Part shown: in pieces, positions 32,511-43,988 of the stretch
How the letters are laid out: each line of letters opens with the position of its first letter
Position numbering within the stretch: the stretch's first letter is position 1
Assembly: GCA_024114885.1 (NCBI GenBank)
Contig: CP099429.1
Span: forward strand, 930,001-994,000
Length of the DNA: 64,000 bases
From: Septoria linicola
Lineage: Eukaryota > Ascomycota > Dothideomycetes > Mycosphaerellales > Mycosphaerellaceae
Direction: 5' to 3'
Made by a program: the position numbers and the translations under genes
The notes under the pieces: model-generated
Databases searched by the model: none
The model's input: the letters and a program-made list of their open reading frames with translations, nothing else
Told to the model about the DNA's origin: nothing

Positions 32511-33716
32511 TCATGACCTTAACTCGCCTCCGAGGTCCATGCCTAGACCATTGCTACGGCTGGTGCGAGTTACAGTCGGGCTGGTAACAGGTGGTATGAG
32601 CTTATCAAAGTCCAGTCTGCGTCTAGCAGAAGCGCCTGGAGTTCGACCAGCGATAGGTGTGCGGTTCCATGATCCTTGTGCAGGCGATGGGGTGACGTTG
32701 ATGAAGTCACTAAATTCGAACTTGGTACCAGGAGTATTAGGCCCGAAGCCAAGGAAGCCATTGCCAGTTGTACCGGGAGTCATGTGTGAGGATGGAAGAG
32801 GTGTGGACTTGCAGGGTGGGGTAGTCGGTGGCTGAATGACTGTCTTGGCATTGGAAGCGCCGACAGCTGGAGAGGGAGAGGTAGCGAGGTACATCAGGAG
32901 ATCGGCGCCATCATCGTCAGCCTTTGGTGTGCGGGACCACGACACTTGATTGATGCTTCGTAGGCGTCGCTGTGGTGGTGGAGTGCGTGGCGGTGAGGAT
33001 GTAATGCGGGTAGATGCGTTGATGCTGAAGCTGGTGATGGGTAAATCCGTATCATCGTCCTCGCTGGAGACGGGCGACGGCGGGTCGTCAGCAAGCGTGG
33101 ATCCTTCTGAAATGAAGCATAGCTGCGATACGTGGGAGATGTTGGTGGTTGTAGACTGAAAGCGTGCATGCTTGGTGTGCTTGATAGGTGACGACTCTGG
33201 AAGTCCCTCTCGCTTCTTCCATGTAGCCTGCCGAGCAGCGTCGCCTCTTGTCTGTCGACCTGTGACTGCGCCAGAGACGGCACGTTGTGGTACTTCTGCA
33301 GGTCTGATTCTCTTGTTTCTTAGACTTCCGCCAGATCGGGGCAGGTCATCCGAGAAAAAGGGTTCGGTAATCGGGGAGGATGCGAGGCAGTTGCTGGAAT
33401 GTAGTCGGCTCGAGGTGGTAGAGGCAGTATCGGATATGGTATCGTTGCTGGACGCTGGTCGTTTCCTCCTCATACGCTCTTCGACTCGAGGTTCAATGGC
33501 ATCCAAGCTCAAATTCTGCCAACCATTCTGAATCTTGACATTGGCCAGTGCGAGACGATCCTGCAGCGTCCGGGTCATCTGAGCGGAGATGTTGTTAGCC
33601 ACTGTCGTGAAAAGTCAATTGTGCTCTCGTTGTGTGCTTACCTTGGAGACTTGCACTCGCCGCATGACTTTGGTAGCAACATCTTCCGGCCGCTCGAACC
33701 TCGCTGTAGCCGCCAT
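32511..33716 (-). CDS. Whi5/Nrm1-family G1/S transcriptional repressor
   Basis: Nuclear co-repressor of SBF/MBF that links cyclin-CDK activity to G1/S transcription. Exons 33642-33716 (25 codons) and 32511-33578 give 380 residues. The 63-nt intron has GTAAGC, a CTAAC branch and CTCAG; reading through it would add a different short N-terminus. The N-terminal LQDRLALANVKIQNGWQNLS followed by LDAIEP is the block I associate with the filamentous-fungal members, and GADLLMYLATSPSPAV is the GTB-type Whi5/Nrm1 motif. The protein is largely disordered, with many Ser/Thr-Pro sites (SPPRTPPPQ, TPPCKSTPLP, TPGTKF), suitable for CDK phosphorylation, and basic clusters (MRRKRP, NKRIRP). Confidence 0.8.
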
Positions 33717-35306
33717 GATCTTCACAGCTGATCAGCAGAGGGGTTTCGGACAAGCCTCACACTCGCTCCGCTCAGCTGACGAGATGGCGACGGAGATGGC
33801 GAGATGGCTATGTTGGAAGATAGTGAAGTGGAGTGCAATGGTGTTCGATCTGGAGAAGCGATCTGTATGCTGAGCTAGCAAGGAGTACAATGAAGTACGG
33901 TAGAGCTTGCAGGTAGGATAGCAAAAGCCGGGCCAAGGTACAGCGTGAACCAGATCGACGATGGGTTTTGAGTTCCACGCCAGCTGATAGCCTGATATAT
34001 AACAGGCGAGTACTATTCCGCCTGCTGGTGCAAATGTGTTTTCCAGAAGACGATGAGAAGTGAAGCGGAAAGCACGACGAGTTGCTTGAACACAACGTTT
34101 GTACGACGTGAGATAATTCGACCTCGTCTCAGCGCATTCTTCGATGTATTCGATGGCCCCCAGGCACCGCTAGCGAATAATGGGCGCCACGGAGCCACTC
34201 CGCCGATTTGATTAAACATCTGCTCGTCACTTTCATGGTCATGGTCACCAATTGCTTAGTCTTCTTCTACCAAGACAGCGAGCGCTTTTCAAACGCTGAA
34301 CGACCAAACGACCTCGCGACAGGTCATTTCAACTTGTTCTACTCTGACTCGAGATCTATGCGGCGTCCCGAGCAACAGCAGCATCTCGGCTCCGCTCCGC
34401 TTCTGCATGCCTTGCGTCAAAACGCACAATGGTCGTTCCCGTGCCGACATCGATCTCACTGGTCAGCCTGCAGATTGATAGGCGTTCACCTGGGCCGAAT
34501 TGGCAGAAGTGACTCCAAACCTGCAACGGTCGAGCCACGAATTGTTAAAATGTAACTACAGCTGCTCTCGCTCTGACCCTCGGACATGCTGGCTCTCAAA
34601 CACAGCAGAGGCTCCGCTCCGTCGTACCAGATTGATGTGTGCGCAAAGATAAGCGCTCACATTGATCGTCGTTGCATCCTGATACTTCGTGGTGACACGC
34701 TGCGGCTATCCGATGCAAAGACGCAGATCTGTTGGCATGGGCTAGCCGTTCAACCTTCAGCGAAAAGTGCAGAACAAGACACTAGTGAAAGAAATGCACA
34801 AAATACTTGGCCGCGGAGGATGCAAAACAGCAGGTGAGTGAAATGGTAAACCTGATTCTACCCGCTCGTGGCCGCCAGCCTATTTTCTTTGACGACCTGG
34901 TCTGTTCGCGGATAGTGTACATGTAGGTGGTTACGACGACGCAAGTGATCCTTGCCAAACATTCGGACGGATAGCTCTGCTCAGCACAGCTACTGCTTCT
35001 GCCACGCACATTATTGATTGCAACTACCACGCTACCGTTGCTACTCTGTTCCTGTCTTGTGCGCTTCTTCACATTCGCTTGCTGCGTCTTCTTCGTCGGG
35101 ATCTTTTCTTGTATCTCGACACCCTCGCTATCGAACCTACGCACTGACGGCATTGGCATCATCGCTTTTCTTGATCCGAGCTGCTCCCGCGGTATTGCGA
35201 CCAGGCCGGGCTCAACTGGCTCAACTGCGATAGTGTATCGTTGTTCTTGCTCCTCGCGACAACAATCACACCAGGCTGTCCGGTCGGCGCGAGGAAGATC
35301 GCGGAC
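33717..35306. other. 1.6-kb divergent intergenic region
   Basis: Upstream region of both the Whi5/Nrm1-like gene and the metallopeptidase gene. Open frames up to 211 codons (34782-35417, minus) have no recognisable protein features and run into the 5' end of the neighbour. No RNA gene recognised. Confidence 0.45.
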
Positions 35307-37836
35307 ATGCCATCGTTCTTGAAGGACCACTTGAGCTTCAGACGACGCAGCAAAGCATCGATTAAAGACGCTTCCAGCAACAGCGGCAACAGCTCCGAAG
35401 CTGGCAACGATGAACATACACAGATCAACCCGTTGACCAAATCGTCATCCACACTCAACTCATATGCGGACAACAACAACAAACATTCCCCGCCTACAAC
35501 GCTTGCCTCGTCGAGATCGAATACGAATTTGTCCGTCCATGGCACCAATGGGAAAGCACCACCAGTGCCCCCGCGGCCGCGTATGGCCAGCTCACAGAGC
35601 AATCGCTACAGCATAAATGTACACGCGGAAGACAATCGCATCGTCTGGAGTCACCACTGACAGCAAAAATGCAGGGAATGCCAGTACACAACGGCGAGCG
35701 CCCAACGCCTTCCACATCTCCTCTTGCGCCGCGAGTGCTCTCGGTTTCAGATGGCTCATGGGTAAGGCAGATAAGGAGAACGGCGGACGATGTTGACTGA
35801 TTGATCGGTTTTAGGTGCACCAAAAGGTGCTGCTCATCTTTGGTCAATGCGCAGAGCCTTCTCAACCCATCGACGGCACTCTAACAGTGTGCCACCACAA
35901 CGATACCTTTCCTCCGATATCGTGGCCCGTTTGCGACTCACATTTCAAAGCACTGGTCCACCTCCAGCCAGGCCCAAATCGCCTTCGTCTGGACTTCACA
36001 TCACCAAAGCTCCCATCCACGAACTCTTCGATTCCAGCGCATTCCTCGTGGATCAACATAAACTTTCTGCCACTGATCGCAGCACCCCCGGTTCAGCTGT
36101 GTATACTTGTTGCCAAAGATTCTCCCGAAACGTACGATGCAGTGCCAGAGCGGGTACAGAAGGAAGGCAATGGCTTGTCCACGGCGATCAGAAAGTTCAG
36201 GATGGCGGCCTACCTTTGGCAAGCCTTTACAGCCGAACAAATGAACCGCAATGGTTTTGGCAGAAGGTGCTACCGATATGAGGAGGAGTGGCAGCAAGGG
36301 ACGCTCACGTGGAAGGACATGGAAACCGGACAGATGCGCAACGAGGCCAAAGTACATGTGGTGCGGCTGGCCAAAACCGTTGCTGAAATCCAGGATCTTG
36401 AGGTTGCACAGCAGTATCAACCTGCAAAGAGAAAGAACGATCTGTACGGCTGGGCAATGGACGCAGTGAAGAACTATTTCGGCACGCGGCCAGGACAAAC
36501 GCAATATGTGTCGTGCATGTTTCTCGACACGCACTGGGACAAACAGGCCAACACAGTTCGAGGACATGCCGCACTAGGTGGAGGAGATGAGTCACTGAAG
36601 CTTGCGATATTTGGCTCGCACTGTCTGCAATCGTACCCAGCCCATCTCGAGGAAGTCGTGCCTGCATTTTCGGATTGCACTAGGACTGACACCAACTATG
36701 TGGCTAACGACTGCAACGAGAGTGGTAGCAATTGGGAAGCCGCCAATATTGGAATTGGGGCGCACATGCACGAGACAGGACACATGTTGGGTTGTCCACA
36801 CCAAGAATCCGGTGTCATGTTACGGGACTACACTACGCTGAACAGGACATTCATGTGTAGGGAGCCATACTCTACGAGGACGAAGCAGCAAGGTCAGCGA
36901 CTATGTCTGCCCAAGGATGAGTGTGATTGGCATAGGTTGGACACATTGCGATTTCGATTCCATCCAGCATTCCAACTGCCAACTGACCAGGTTATGAACG
37001 TGGACAGGAGCGTGCAGATTTGGACTGTCGACAACAACAACGTGCTGGTGACAGCTGCCACTGGTGTGGCGTGGATCGAGATACGCAACGAAGGCGAAGA
37101 AGTGTGTCATGCTTGGATTGAATATGTTGATCCGACTAGTGGTCCAGGCGGCGCGCCACGAACGGTAACACTGACAGAAGATATCATCAACGAGAAGCTC
37201 TCAAAAGATCAGAGGAAGCGCAAGATCAATTTAAAGCTCTTCGGCTGCGGGGGAGAGGAGCGCGAGGTCAAAGACTTCACACAGCTGTGCTCCAAGGACG
37301 CCAAAGTCAAGCTGCCTGATGGGCGACCAGGATTCAAAAGCTCGAAGCTTGGATTCAGCCAAATGGACGGCTCGCAACCACAGCAGCTTATTCTTGGAAA
37401 CTTCCATAAGCAAGGCAAATTCGACCAGAAGAAGCTCCTGATGACGATCAGAGTGTATCACGGCGACATGGTAGACGGACTGGAATTCTTCTATGAAGAT
37501 GGAGTGAGTGAACTGTTTGGAAAACGAGGTGGAAGACCTGGCGGCAGCGACTTTTCACTCAATTTCCAGCGTGGCGAACTGCTCCTTGGGTTTTACCTCC
37601 AAGCAGGATTCTGGATTGATGGTATACAAATTCTGACCACTACTGGACGGCGAAGCGAGATATATGGCAAGGCCACTGGTGGTTCTGGGTAAGTACCTAA
37701 TCAGCCCATCAAGGCACAGAAAGCTGACTTGCGACACAGACACACTTTGATACCACCTCGAGGTTACAACATTGCAGGCATTTACGGCAGCTGCGGGCCC
37801 TGGCTGGATGGATTCGGGCTCATCATTTCGAAGTGA
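35307..37836 (+). CDS. Putative zinc metallopeptidase (YIL108W-like) with jacalin-like C-terminus
   Basis: Four exons, 35307-35618, 35675-35761, 35815-37688 and 37740-37836, give 789 residues. The phases fit, and the small second exon (29 codons, GMPVHNGERPTPSTSPLAPR) is supported by matching donors and a CTGAC branch. Residues 1-110 are Ser/Asn-rich and disordered with PPVPPRPR. From about residue 134 the conserved domain starts (VHQKVLLIFGQCAEPSQPID). The zinc site is HETGHMLGCPH, an HExxHxxxxxH motif. The C-terminal 150 residues (FYLQAGFWIDGIQILTTTGR ... YNIAGIYGSCGPWLDGFGLI) look like a jacalin-type lectin fold. The family is known from yeast YIL108W; substrate unknown. No signal peptide. 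Confidence 0.9.
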
Positions 37837-38818
37837 AATAGTGCCGCTGGGCGGTGTTTTGCACTACATTTGCATATCAACATTTGGCGTATCCCCACAG
37901 ACAAAGCCTACTGCCCCGAGAGGCAAGAGCATTGGCGATGTTACAGACAGCCTACCATTGTTTACCATGTCGCGATACATGATTCGACTTGCATTAGGCA
38001 TTTGCGGCATTTGGCGAAGGCGACGGTGCACGGATCGACTGCCGATGGCAGCAGGACTGCATATGTGGGAACGGCCGCCTCGCAGGTCTTGAAAACGGCC
38101 AATATGGCGCAGAGCTCGCCTTGGTCTCTGCATAGAAGAAACCGCACTCAAGAGCGGACCGATATCCCCTTGACCTGCGTAGATAGGAGCGAAGAGCGCT
38201 TCATAGGAAATGTAATGTGTTGGACTGATGGCACCGGCACATGAGGCTTTCCAACAAAACTGCTGGACACGTCCATTTCGCCAACAAACGTGAGTGTAGG
38301 TTTGCACCCATCGTGAGTCGACTGGTCTCGGCAACTCATAATAGGCTCATGACAAAGACACAGCAGCCGACTTCCGCAAGACTTGTCCCTTTGGCCAAGA
38401 AGGGACGATCGACCTTGCATGCCGTACTTTGAGTTCGCTAGTGGCTTCCATGACCATGCACTTCAGCTGATGAACACGAGCAATTCTGGCAGCAGAAGCG
38501 CAACTGGTAGCATCATTCGCACCGCAGAACTATGTGTTGCCTTTGTAATGCAGTCATTGATGCGCATACAGAGAAGGGGACGCTTGACTCAGACTGTAGC
38601 AGTTTTGTGCCACTGATCCACGCGTAAACGATTCGAATCCTTCATGAAGGGAGTCGGTGAAGCGAAATTACGCGTGGCGTTATGGCGTGCAAAAGTGTCT
38701 GTATAGGGAAAAAGGACGAGCACTACTATGGATATATGTGTTAGGCATCTTTGCAGCACCTGAAAAGTGCTGCTGATTGCCATCGTCGCGAGCCAACTAC
38801 TGACGTTCTCTACACACG
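37837..38818. other. Intergenic region, no supported gene
   Basis: 982 bp with several overlapping open frames on both strands (the longest 156 codons, minus), none with recognisable composition. I take it as 3' flank plus promoter. Confidence 0.45.
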
Positions 38819-40280
38819 ATGGCAACAATGAAGCTGCTGGCATGCATGCCAATTCTGGCTTTGGTAGCAGCCATGCCTAAGGTGAGCTTGTCGCGAAAGA
38901 CAGAATGACCTCATGAAGAAGCTGATATAAGAGAAGGAGAATCGCTCAACGACAAGCACGTCTAGGACAAGCTCTACAACCTCAACGAGCTGCAGCAAAA
39001 CATCTACTGCTTCGGCGCCGGCTTATACTGATAATCAACCAACATCGAACTACGATGTGCCTCCGAGCTATTCCACCTCGAGCGAGCTTGATACTTATGG
39101 ATCACAAACGAGACCACATGGCTACCCGACCCCAGGACCGCCTCCATACTACTACCCACGAAAATGTCCTGCGAAGACCGTGACCTCAATCTATGGTGCG
39201 GCAAGCACCATCACAGTTACTACGACACTTCCATACTACGGCACAAGCTGCGCAGTCACCCAGACGGCGTCAGGATCAGGATCATCTTGCCCGAGCACCA
39301 CAATCGAGATGACCGAGACCGCACCTGCTGAGACAAGTACTGTCACAGAAACGCTTCCTGTCGTGACCATTACCGATTTCGTTGTGACGCCGCCAGTCGT
39401 TACGAGCACAATTACCTTATCTGCGCCTTTCCTGAAACGCCGTTCTGCCGCTACATGCACTGGAGGAAGTACCTCGACGATTACCATCGATGGATACGGC
39501 CAGGATACCACTTCTACCGTGACCAGCTATCTTGGAGCGGAGTGCAGCACCATCACCGAGTCCTTCGAATGTGCCTCTCCAACAGCCACAAGTTTGACCA
39601 CTTTGACCCTCGAACCTTCCACAACCACTTCAACTGTGCCAGCATCAACAAGCTCAATCACTGTTACTTTAGTCCCAAGCACGGTCACCGCGACTCTCAG
39701 CCCAACAACAACTTTCAACGTCCTCCGCGCCACAGGCGTACTCCCCCTGGATGCCGAGCCCGAAGAAGTTGCTCTCGCGAACAGCAACAACATGTACGCC
39801 AGTCTTCGACGAATGCCCGGAGCAAGCGATGGCTCTTATGCAATCACCTTTGACAACGCCATCACATCTCCTGAGACCGCCGCGCAATTCACTCTAGATG
39901 GCACAAACTTCCTCGGAACTGGCAATGGCGCGACAGACTACATCGCCAACACCTTCTATACCGACCGCAGCGGCTACTTCTTCATGTCTCCGTCTGCTGA
40001 TCCTGCTGACGCTACTGATGGGTATCCTGCTATTCGATGCTCTGTGGACCCCATCACGACTTTATTGAGCTGTAATAACGGACCTCCCGACCGGTTCAAG
40101 AACCAATTCACGGTCTGTGAGGGAGGTAGTTATGCGGGGTTCAATCCGAATGGGAATCTGTTTCTGACTAGAGATCCTGACGCACAGGAGTGTCCAAGGG
40201 TAACGATTTTCTTCGAGAGGGTGGTGTTGTTTGAGTTGATTCCGCCAGCTGCGGGGCCTACGGGAGAGGAGTCTCAGTAG
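38819..40280 (+). CDS. Secreted Ser/Thr-rich protein with C-terminal conserved domain
   Basis: Exon 1 (38819-38881) encodes a signal peptide, MATMKLLACMPILALVAAMP. A short intron (about 38882-38936) leads to exon 2, ending at 40280; total 468 residues. Residues about 25-260 are Ser/Thr/Pro-rich with repeated TSTI, TVTETL and SSITVTL patterns, likely O-glycosylated. The last 200 residues form a globular domain: FNVLRATGVLPLDAEPEE, then SYAITFDNA, TDRSGYFFMS, and four Cys, of the kind seen in fungal secreted DUF7908-type proteins (by recollection). No C-terminal GPI signal is visible. The exact acceptor is uncertain by one codon. Probably cell wall or extracellular. Confidence 0.75.
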
Positions 40281-40418
40281 ATGGGACTTGAGTGAACAGT
40301 GAATCGAATGCATAGAAGCTTGATTGTATCAACAATGACCTATGCACTCTGTGGATGCTTTAGTGTCTCTCTGTAGCAGGAGCATCCACCGCGCCATTAG
40401 AACTCCAGACAATGCAAG

Positions 40419-40733
40419 CTAACCCCACAAAAGAAACCGAGAAAGCCCATAACGCCCTTGCCAGCTAACAAAGTCTTTCCAAAACTCCCTGTCCTCTGCC
40501 GAGCTGTCCAGGCGGAGCTGACTGGCGAAATTGTTACACGCGGAGATCTTTTGCTGCAGGTCCTTGACCTCGCAAGAGCATTCATCCTCCACTTCGGCCC
40601 GCAAGCGAGCATGTTCGTCGTTCTTTGCCTTGATCTTGCTTCGAAGTCCGGGATTCTTCTTCTCATAGAACGCGATTATCAAGTGTTTCCGGTCTCGTTG
40701 CAAGCCAACAACCCGCGGGAGCTTGGTTGACAT
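40419..40733 (-). CDS. Hypothetical 104-residue protein with coiled coil
   Basis: ATG at 40733 starts MSTKLPRVVGLQRDRKHL; charged helical heptad-like stretches follow (about residues 30-75, LRSKIKAKNDEHARLRAEVE) and the protein ends WQGRYGLSRFLLWG. The frame extends upstream to 40889 but that part overlaps the neighbouring gene's stop and looks non-coding. I do not recognise a family. Both this gene and the next one upstream are on the minus strand, 125 bp apart. Confidence 0.5.
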   Translation of the reverse strand: MSTKLPRVVGLQRDRKHLIIAFYEKKNPGLRSKIKAKNDEHARLRAEVEDECSCEVKDLQQKISACNNFASQLRLDSSAEDREFWKDFVSWQGRYGLSRFLLWG

Positions 40734-40858
40734 TTTGATGGAGGTACCGACTCGCGAAAGTGGTTGGTGATGTACAGCCGGCTGCCCATCAGCGCCATAC
40801 CCTCGCAATACCTTCGTGACTCCACTTCCTTCCGCCCTTACCCCGAAATGCTGTCCAT

Positions 40859-41587
40859 CTACCGTCTCCCAGCCACAATATCCGCCCACAACTTCTTATG
40901 CAGCGCAGCGCCCTTCCCCCTATCAAGCTGCTCCTGCGCCCATACCCGTCTCGCCGCGCAATCCTCCACAGACTGCAGATGAGACGGGGCCGTCATGCGG
41001 CCTATATCTTCAACCTCTGCGGCTTTGCAGGGGATATAATGCCACGGATGCTGTCGCTTGATGTGCTCCTTCACTGCACCTAGCTTTTTGGTTAGTCCAG
41101 CGCCGACGGGCGTGTATGGGCATGATGAGCCGTCATCTCGGCGGAGAGGGCATCTAGCCCAGGTCATTCTCTGCTGGATTGCAGGTGGCGGTAGCGTGTT
41201 GGAGAGCTCCGCGTTGGCGTGGTGGGCGATGGGAGCTGGAAATGGCGGCGGGAGAGCGGGTGCTGGGTTCAGTGTGGCGATGCCACGCAGTGGGACTGGC
41301 TGCTCGATTGTCGATGGTAGGGGCGTCGGCTGGTAAGCAGCATCACCCTCCCCGTCAGAGATGTCAATTCCTGAATCTCTTAACCACTGTGGGTTGGGGT
41401 CGATGTGACACCAGTTCTCATCTGGCACCTCGATATTCAGGGATATGTCCTCAAGTGAGCCGAGACCCCAATCAGCCTCACAGTCGTACAGAGTGGCGGG
41501 AGCGATGGAGTCTTGTGAGAGGAGAGGCTGGCTATCGTACAGGACGGCATCTGTGGACGGCAACAACATTGTGATTGTGTCAGACAT
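40859..41587 (-). CDS. Hypothetical protein with a C2H2-like zinc finger
   Basis: Single exon, 242 residues. The N-terminal half is acidic and Pro-rich (about residues 1-130), resembling an activation domain. Residues about 145-185 hold the candidate zinc finger: CPLRRDDGSSC, a loop, then LGAVKEHIKRQHPWHYIPC, giving C-x9-C-...-H-x4-H with an extra Cys. A helical tail follows (VEDCAARRVWAQEQLDRGKG). It may be a small nuclear regulator, but no family is recognised. The start codon lies at the edge of the 89-bp-period repeat to its right. Confidence 0.6.
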   Translation of the reverse strand: MSDTITMLLPSTDAVLYDSQPLLSQDSIAPATLYDCEADWGLGSLEDISLNIEVPDENWCHIDPNPQWLRDSGIDISDGEGDAAYQPTPLPSTIEQPVPLRGIATLNPAPALPPPFPAPIAHHANAELSNTLPPPAIQQRMTWARCPLRRDDGSSCPYTPVGAGLTKKLGAVKEHIKRQHPWHYIPCKAAEVEDIGRMTAPSHLQSVEDCAARRVWAQEQLDRGKGAALHKKLWADIVAGRR

Positions 41588-41768
41588 CTCGAGAAGATGG
41601 AGTTCCAGTTTATTCTTGTCTAATTCGACTTGTTGGCGTGGTTGGTATGCTTTCTGCGAGGGCTAGCTGCAAGAGTCTCGAGAAGATGGAGGTTGATCTG
41701 GTTCTTGGCTATTGCGACTTGATGGCTTGGCCGATATGCTTTCTGCGGAGCTGTAAGAGTCTTGAGTA
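41587..41768. repeat. Imperfect tandem duplication, 89-bp period
   Basis: Two units, 41587-41675 and 41676-41768, share TCTCGAGAAGATGGAG, then TTCTTG, TCTAATTCGACTTG-like text, GGTATGCTTTCTGCG-like text and a final CAAGAG/TAAGAG. Divergence is considerable, so the duplication is old. Confidence 0.75.
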
Positions 41769-41875
41769 AAAGCCTTGTGTGATCTTGATCCGTATGGTTC
41801 GGTGTACAATCTGCGAGAACCGTTATTCATATATGAAATCAGGACTGATCAGCTCCGGTCATGATAGGTCCTTCG

Positions 41876-42016
41876 CATGTCCTCAACTTCAGACTTGTCA
41901 TGTCCTCAAATTTTGGCTATTCGCGAATTCAACAATTCGATTTCGCTGTAAGTGATGTGTTTCGCCTGTCCCCCATTCTAGACTTTTCCTGTCCTCAAAT
42001 TTAGGCTGTTCGCCAT
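41876..42016. repeat. Second imperfect repeat pair, also 89-bp spacing
   Basis: AGACTTGTCATGTCCTCAAA at 41891 and AGACTTTTCCTGTCCTCAAA at 41980 begin related stretches that continue TTTTGGCTATTCGC and TTTAGGCTGTTCGC. The spacing is 89 bp, equal to the neighbouring pair, although the unit sequences are not obviously the same. Confidence 0.65.
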
Positions 42017-42817
42017 ACCAGTCTTTTGAATTCACCGTAAATCCGCGAAGGAACAGCGACAGTAACGCGAGAGTGGGACCCTGCGAATCATAGCAGCAGC
42101 AGGAGTTCTGACAATGCTCCATTGCCAATTGTAGTGCTGATAGGCATTACTAACGCACACGGCGATGCATTCAGCACACTATTGAGCAGTCTCGCAAAGC
42201 GAGAGCTGATACTTTCGTCAGAAGCCAGCGGGCAATAGCAGTGCGTACCAGCGTCCGTAGGATAGCTCCCACATCTTGTGTCGTCGAAGGGCTGTTGAGT
42301 GTTCGATGAACTTTGCGTTTGAGACACAATGTGAGCCCAAAGCCTGATGGTCAACTTACAGACTCACGACAGCCGGACCCTGCCAGCCAGCTGCTGAGGC
42401 TGAGCACCGACCTGAAAGATTGTCAGGACGCAGACGACTTGATATCGAAGCTGCCCCTGCACACGCAGTCGAGTGTCAACCCTCATGGACTCACAAAGGC
42501 TCTCGCACCTTTCCCACAATCGTTGCGCTGCCTGCAGATGACTCGCCATCGGTGGCTGCGTCAAGTCACAGGCTGCCTCCAATCAGGAGAGGTTCAGGAT
42601 CAGGATATGTATTGCATGAAGTATTCCAGCGCAATTCCTAGCCACAATGCCAGAAGTCCTTCTGGGTATGTTACTGGGCAGTGTGTTACGGCAGGTGTAC
42701 GTATGGGAGGGTACAAATGGGGCTCGTTGCCCAAATTGCTCATTATCTCATGCCTACTCTCACGTAAATCTCATTTCATAATTCATAGAGCGTGGATGCA
42801 TCGCATATCGTCGTCTG
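42017..42817. other. Intergenic region with one open frame of doubtful status
   Basis: A plus-strand frame (42313-42984) has a protein-like segment PDPASQLLRLSTDLKDCQDA but no ATG near its start, no domain, and its end runs antisense into the SDR gene. It may be an old gene fragment. Nothing else supported. Confidence 0.35.
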
Positions 42818-43641
42818 TTACCACGGGAGATGCATTGGTGTCTGGAGCACCTCGCTGTTCTTGCCAAAGACTGGCTCTGCCGTACCAATATCACTGTGAG
42901 ATAGTAAGCACTCCATCCTGCCATTGTGACCGATTAAAACACTCACCCAGGTCCCCTCGGAGCCCAATACTCGCCAGTCTTTGAGATGTCGAAAGTGTCG
43001 ACCCACTCTCTCAGACTCTTGGCGGCTTCTTCTGGCACGACAGCTCCTCCATCGTCCCAGAACTTGTCGAAGCCAACGTTCTTTGTCATCTCAGTACGCA
43101 TGAACGCAGGATGAACAAGTGCAACAGCGATGCCATGCTCCTTAAGATCGAGACTCAGAAGCTTGCCGACCATGTTCAAAGCTGCTTTAGAAGCATGGTG
43201 ACCATACATGCCGCCGCCTTCTGATTCGTGTCTTAAAGTGATAGAGCCGGCTTCGGATGACACTAGTATAATCTTGGAGCCCTTGTTGATATAGCCTGCT
43301 TTCTGAAGAGCTTGTGTGATGAAGATGGGACCGATCGCTGAAGTCTTGTACATCTGGACTTGGGCATCGTGGTCCGGCTCATCGAAGGACTCCTTGATGA
43401 ACACACCAGCTGAAATGATTACTACATCAAAGTGGCCCTTGATGCCATCAGTGAGTGCTTTACCGACATCCTTGTCTGCGACATCGACATTGGACACCCA
43501 GTCCACGCCTTTGATCGATGGCGGGTCGCTGGATCGAAGAGTGCCGGTCACTGACCAGCGTTGCTCGGCGTAGTCTTTTGCGAGAGCATTTCCCAGTCCT
43601 CGAGATGCTCCGATGATGAGCACCTTCTTATTGTCGGCCAT
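42818..43641 (-). CDS. Short-chain dehydrogenase-like protein lacking the catalytic Tyr
   Basis: Exons 42947-43641 and 42818-42893 (53-nt intron, GTGAGT..TCACAG) give 256 residues. Splicing joins YWAPRGPG to DIGTAEPVFG, and the protein ends TPMHLPW, as in related fungal oxidoreductases. The cofactor motif is intact (VLIIGASRGLGNALAKDY, GxxxGxG) and ISAGVF matches the NAG region. The active-site stretch reads YGHHASKAALNMVGKLLSL: the Lys is present but the residue four before it is His, where classical SDRs have Tyr. The start is set at MADNKKV (43641); an upstream in-frame ATG at 43683 adds 14 residues. Substrate unknown. Confidence 0.88.
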
Positions 43642-43980
43642 TGTGTTTGTGATGATTCCAAGGACTGTTGATGGCACTGACACCTTCGATGATGCAAGGG
43701 CGAGTGGGTGCTCAGGTCACGTGTTGGGGCGACTCTAGCGCGCACAAGGTGCCACGCCCTGGTCCTCCAGCTTCAACATATCTGCACAATGCATTTAGGG
43801 ATTGCACAATCGATCATGTACAAGCGTCGTAAATCGATATGTATCTCGAAAAACGCTGTTTCTCACGCAGCAGACATGACATGACACCCAGACTCGTCCC
43901 AAGGACAGCCACCACGCCAGAGGCGCGTCAAATCTGCACACCTTAGCTCTAGGCTACACAGCAAACTCTCTGTCTCAAGC
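43642..43980. other. Intergenic region upstream of SDR gene
   Basis: About 340 bp between the SDR start and the tRNA-like unit. No gene seen. Just before the tRNA-like 3' end it contains a T4 run on the minus strand (43981-43984), which fits a Pol III terminator. Confidence 0.45.
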
Positions 43981-43988
43981 AAAAGTAT

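Noticed and set aside
34782..35417. 211-codon minus-strand frame before the metallopeptidase
   Set aside because: Antisense to the 5' end of a supported gene and without recognisable features.
35842..36667. Frames on both strands inside the metallopeptidase exon
   Set aside because: Shadows of the HExxH-containing frame, which has clear family motifs.
38640..38665. Palindromic TTCATGAA next to GATTCGAATCC, tRNA T-loop-like
   Set aside because: No matching acceptor, D-arm or terminator around it.
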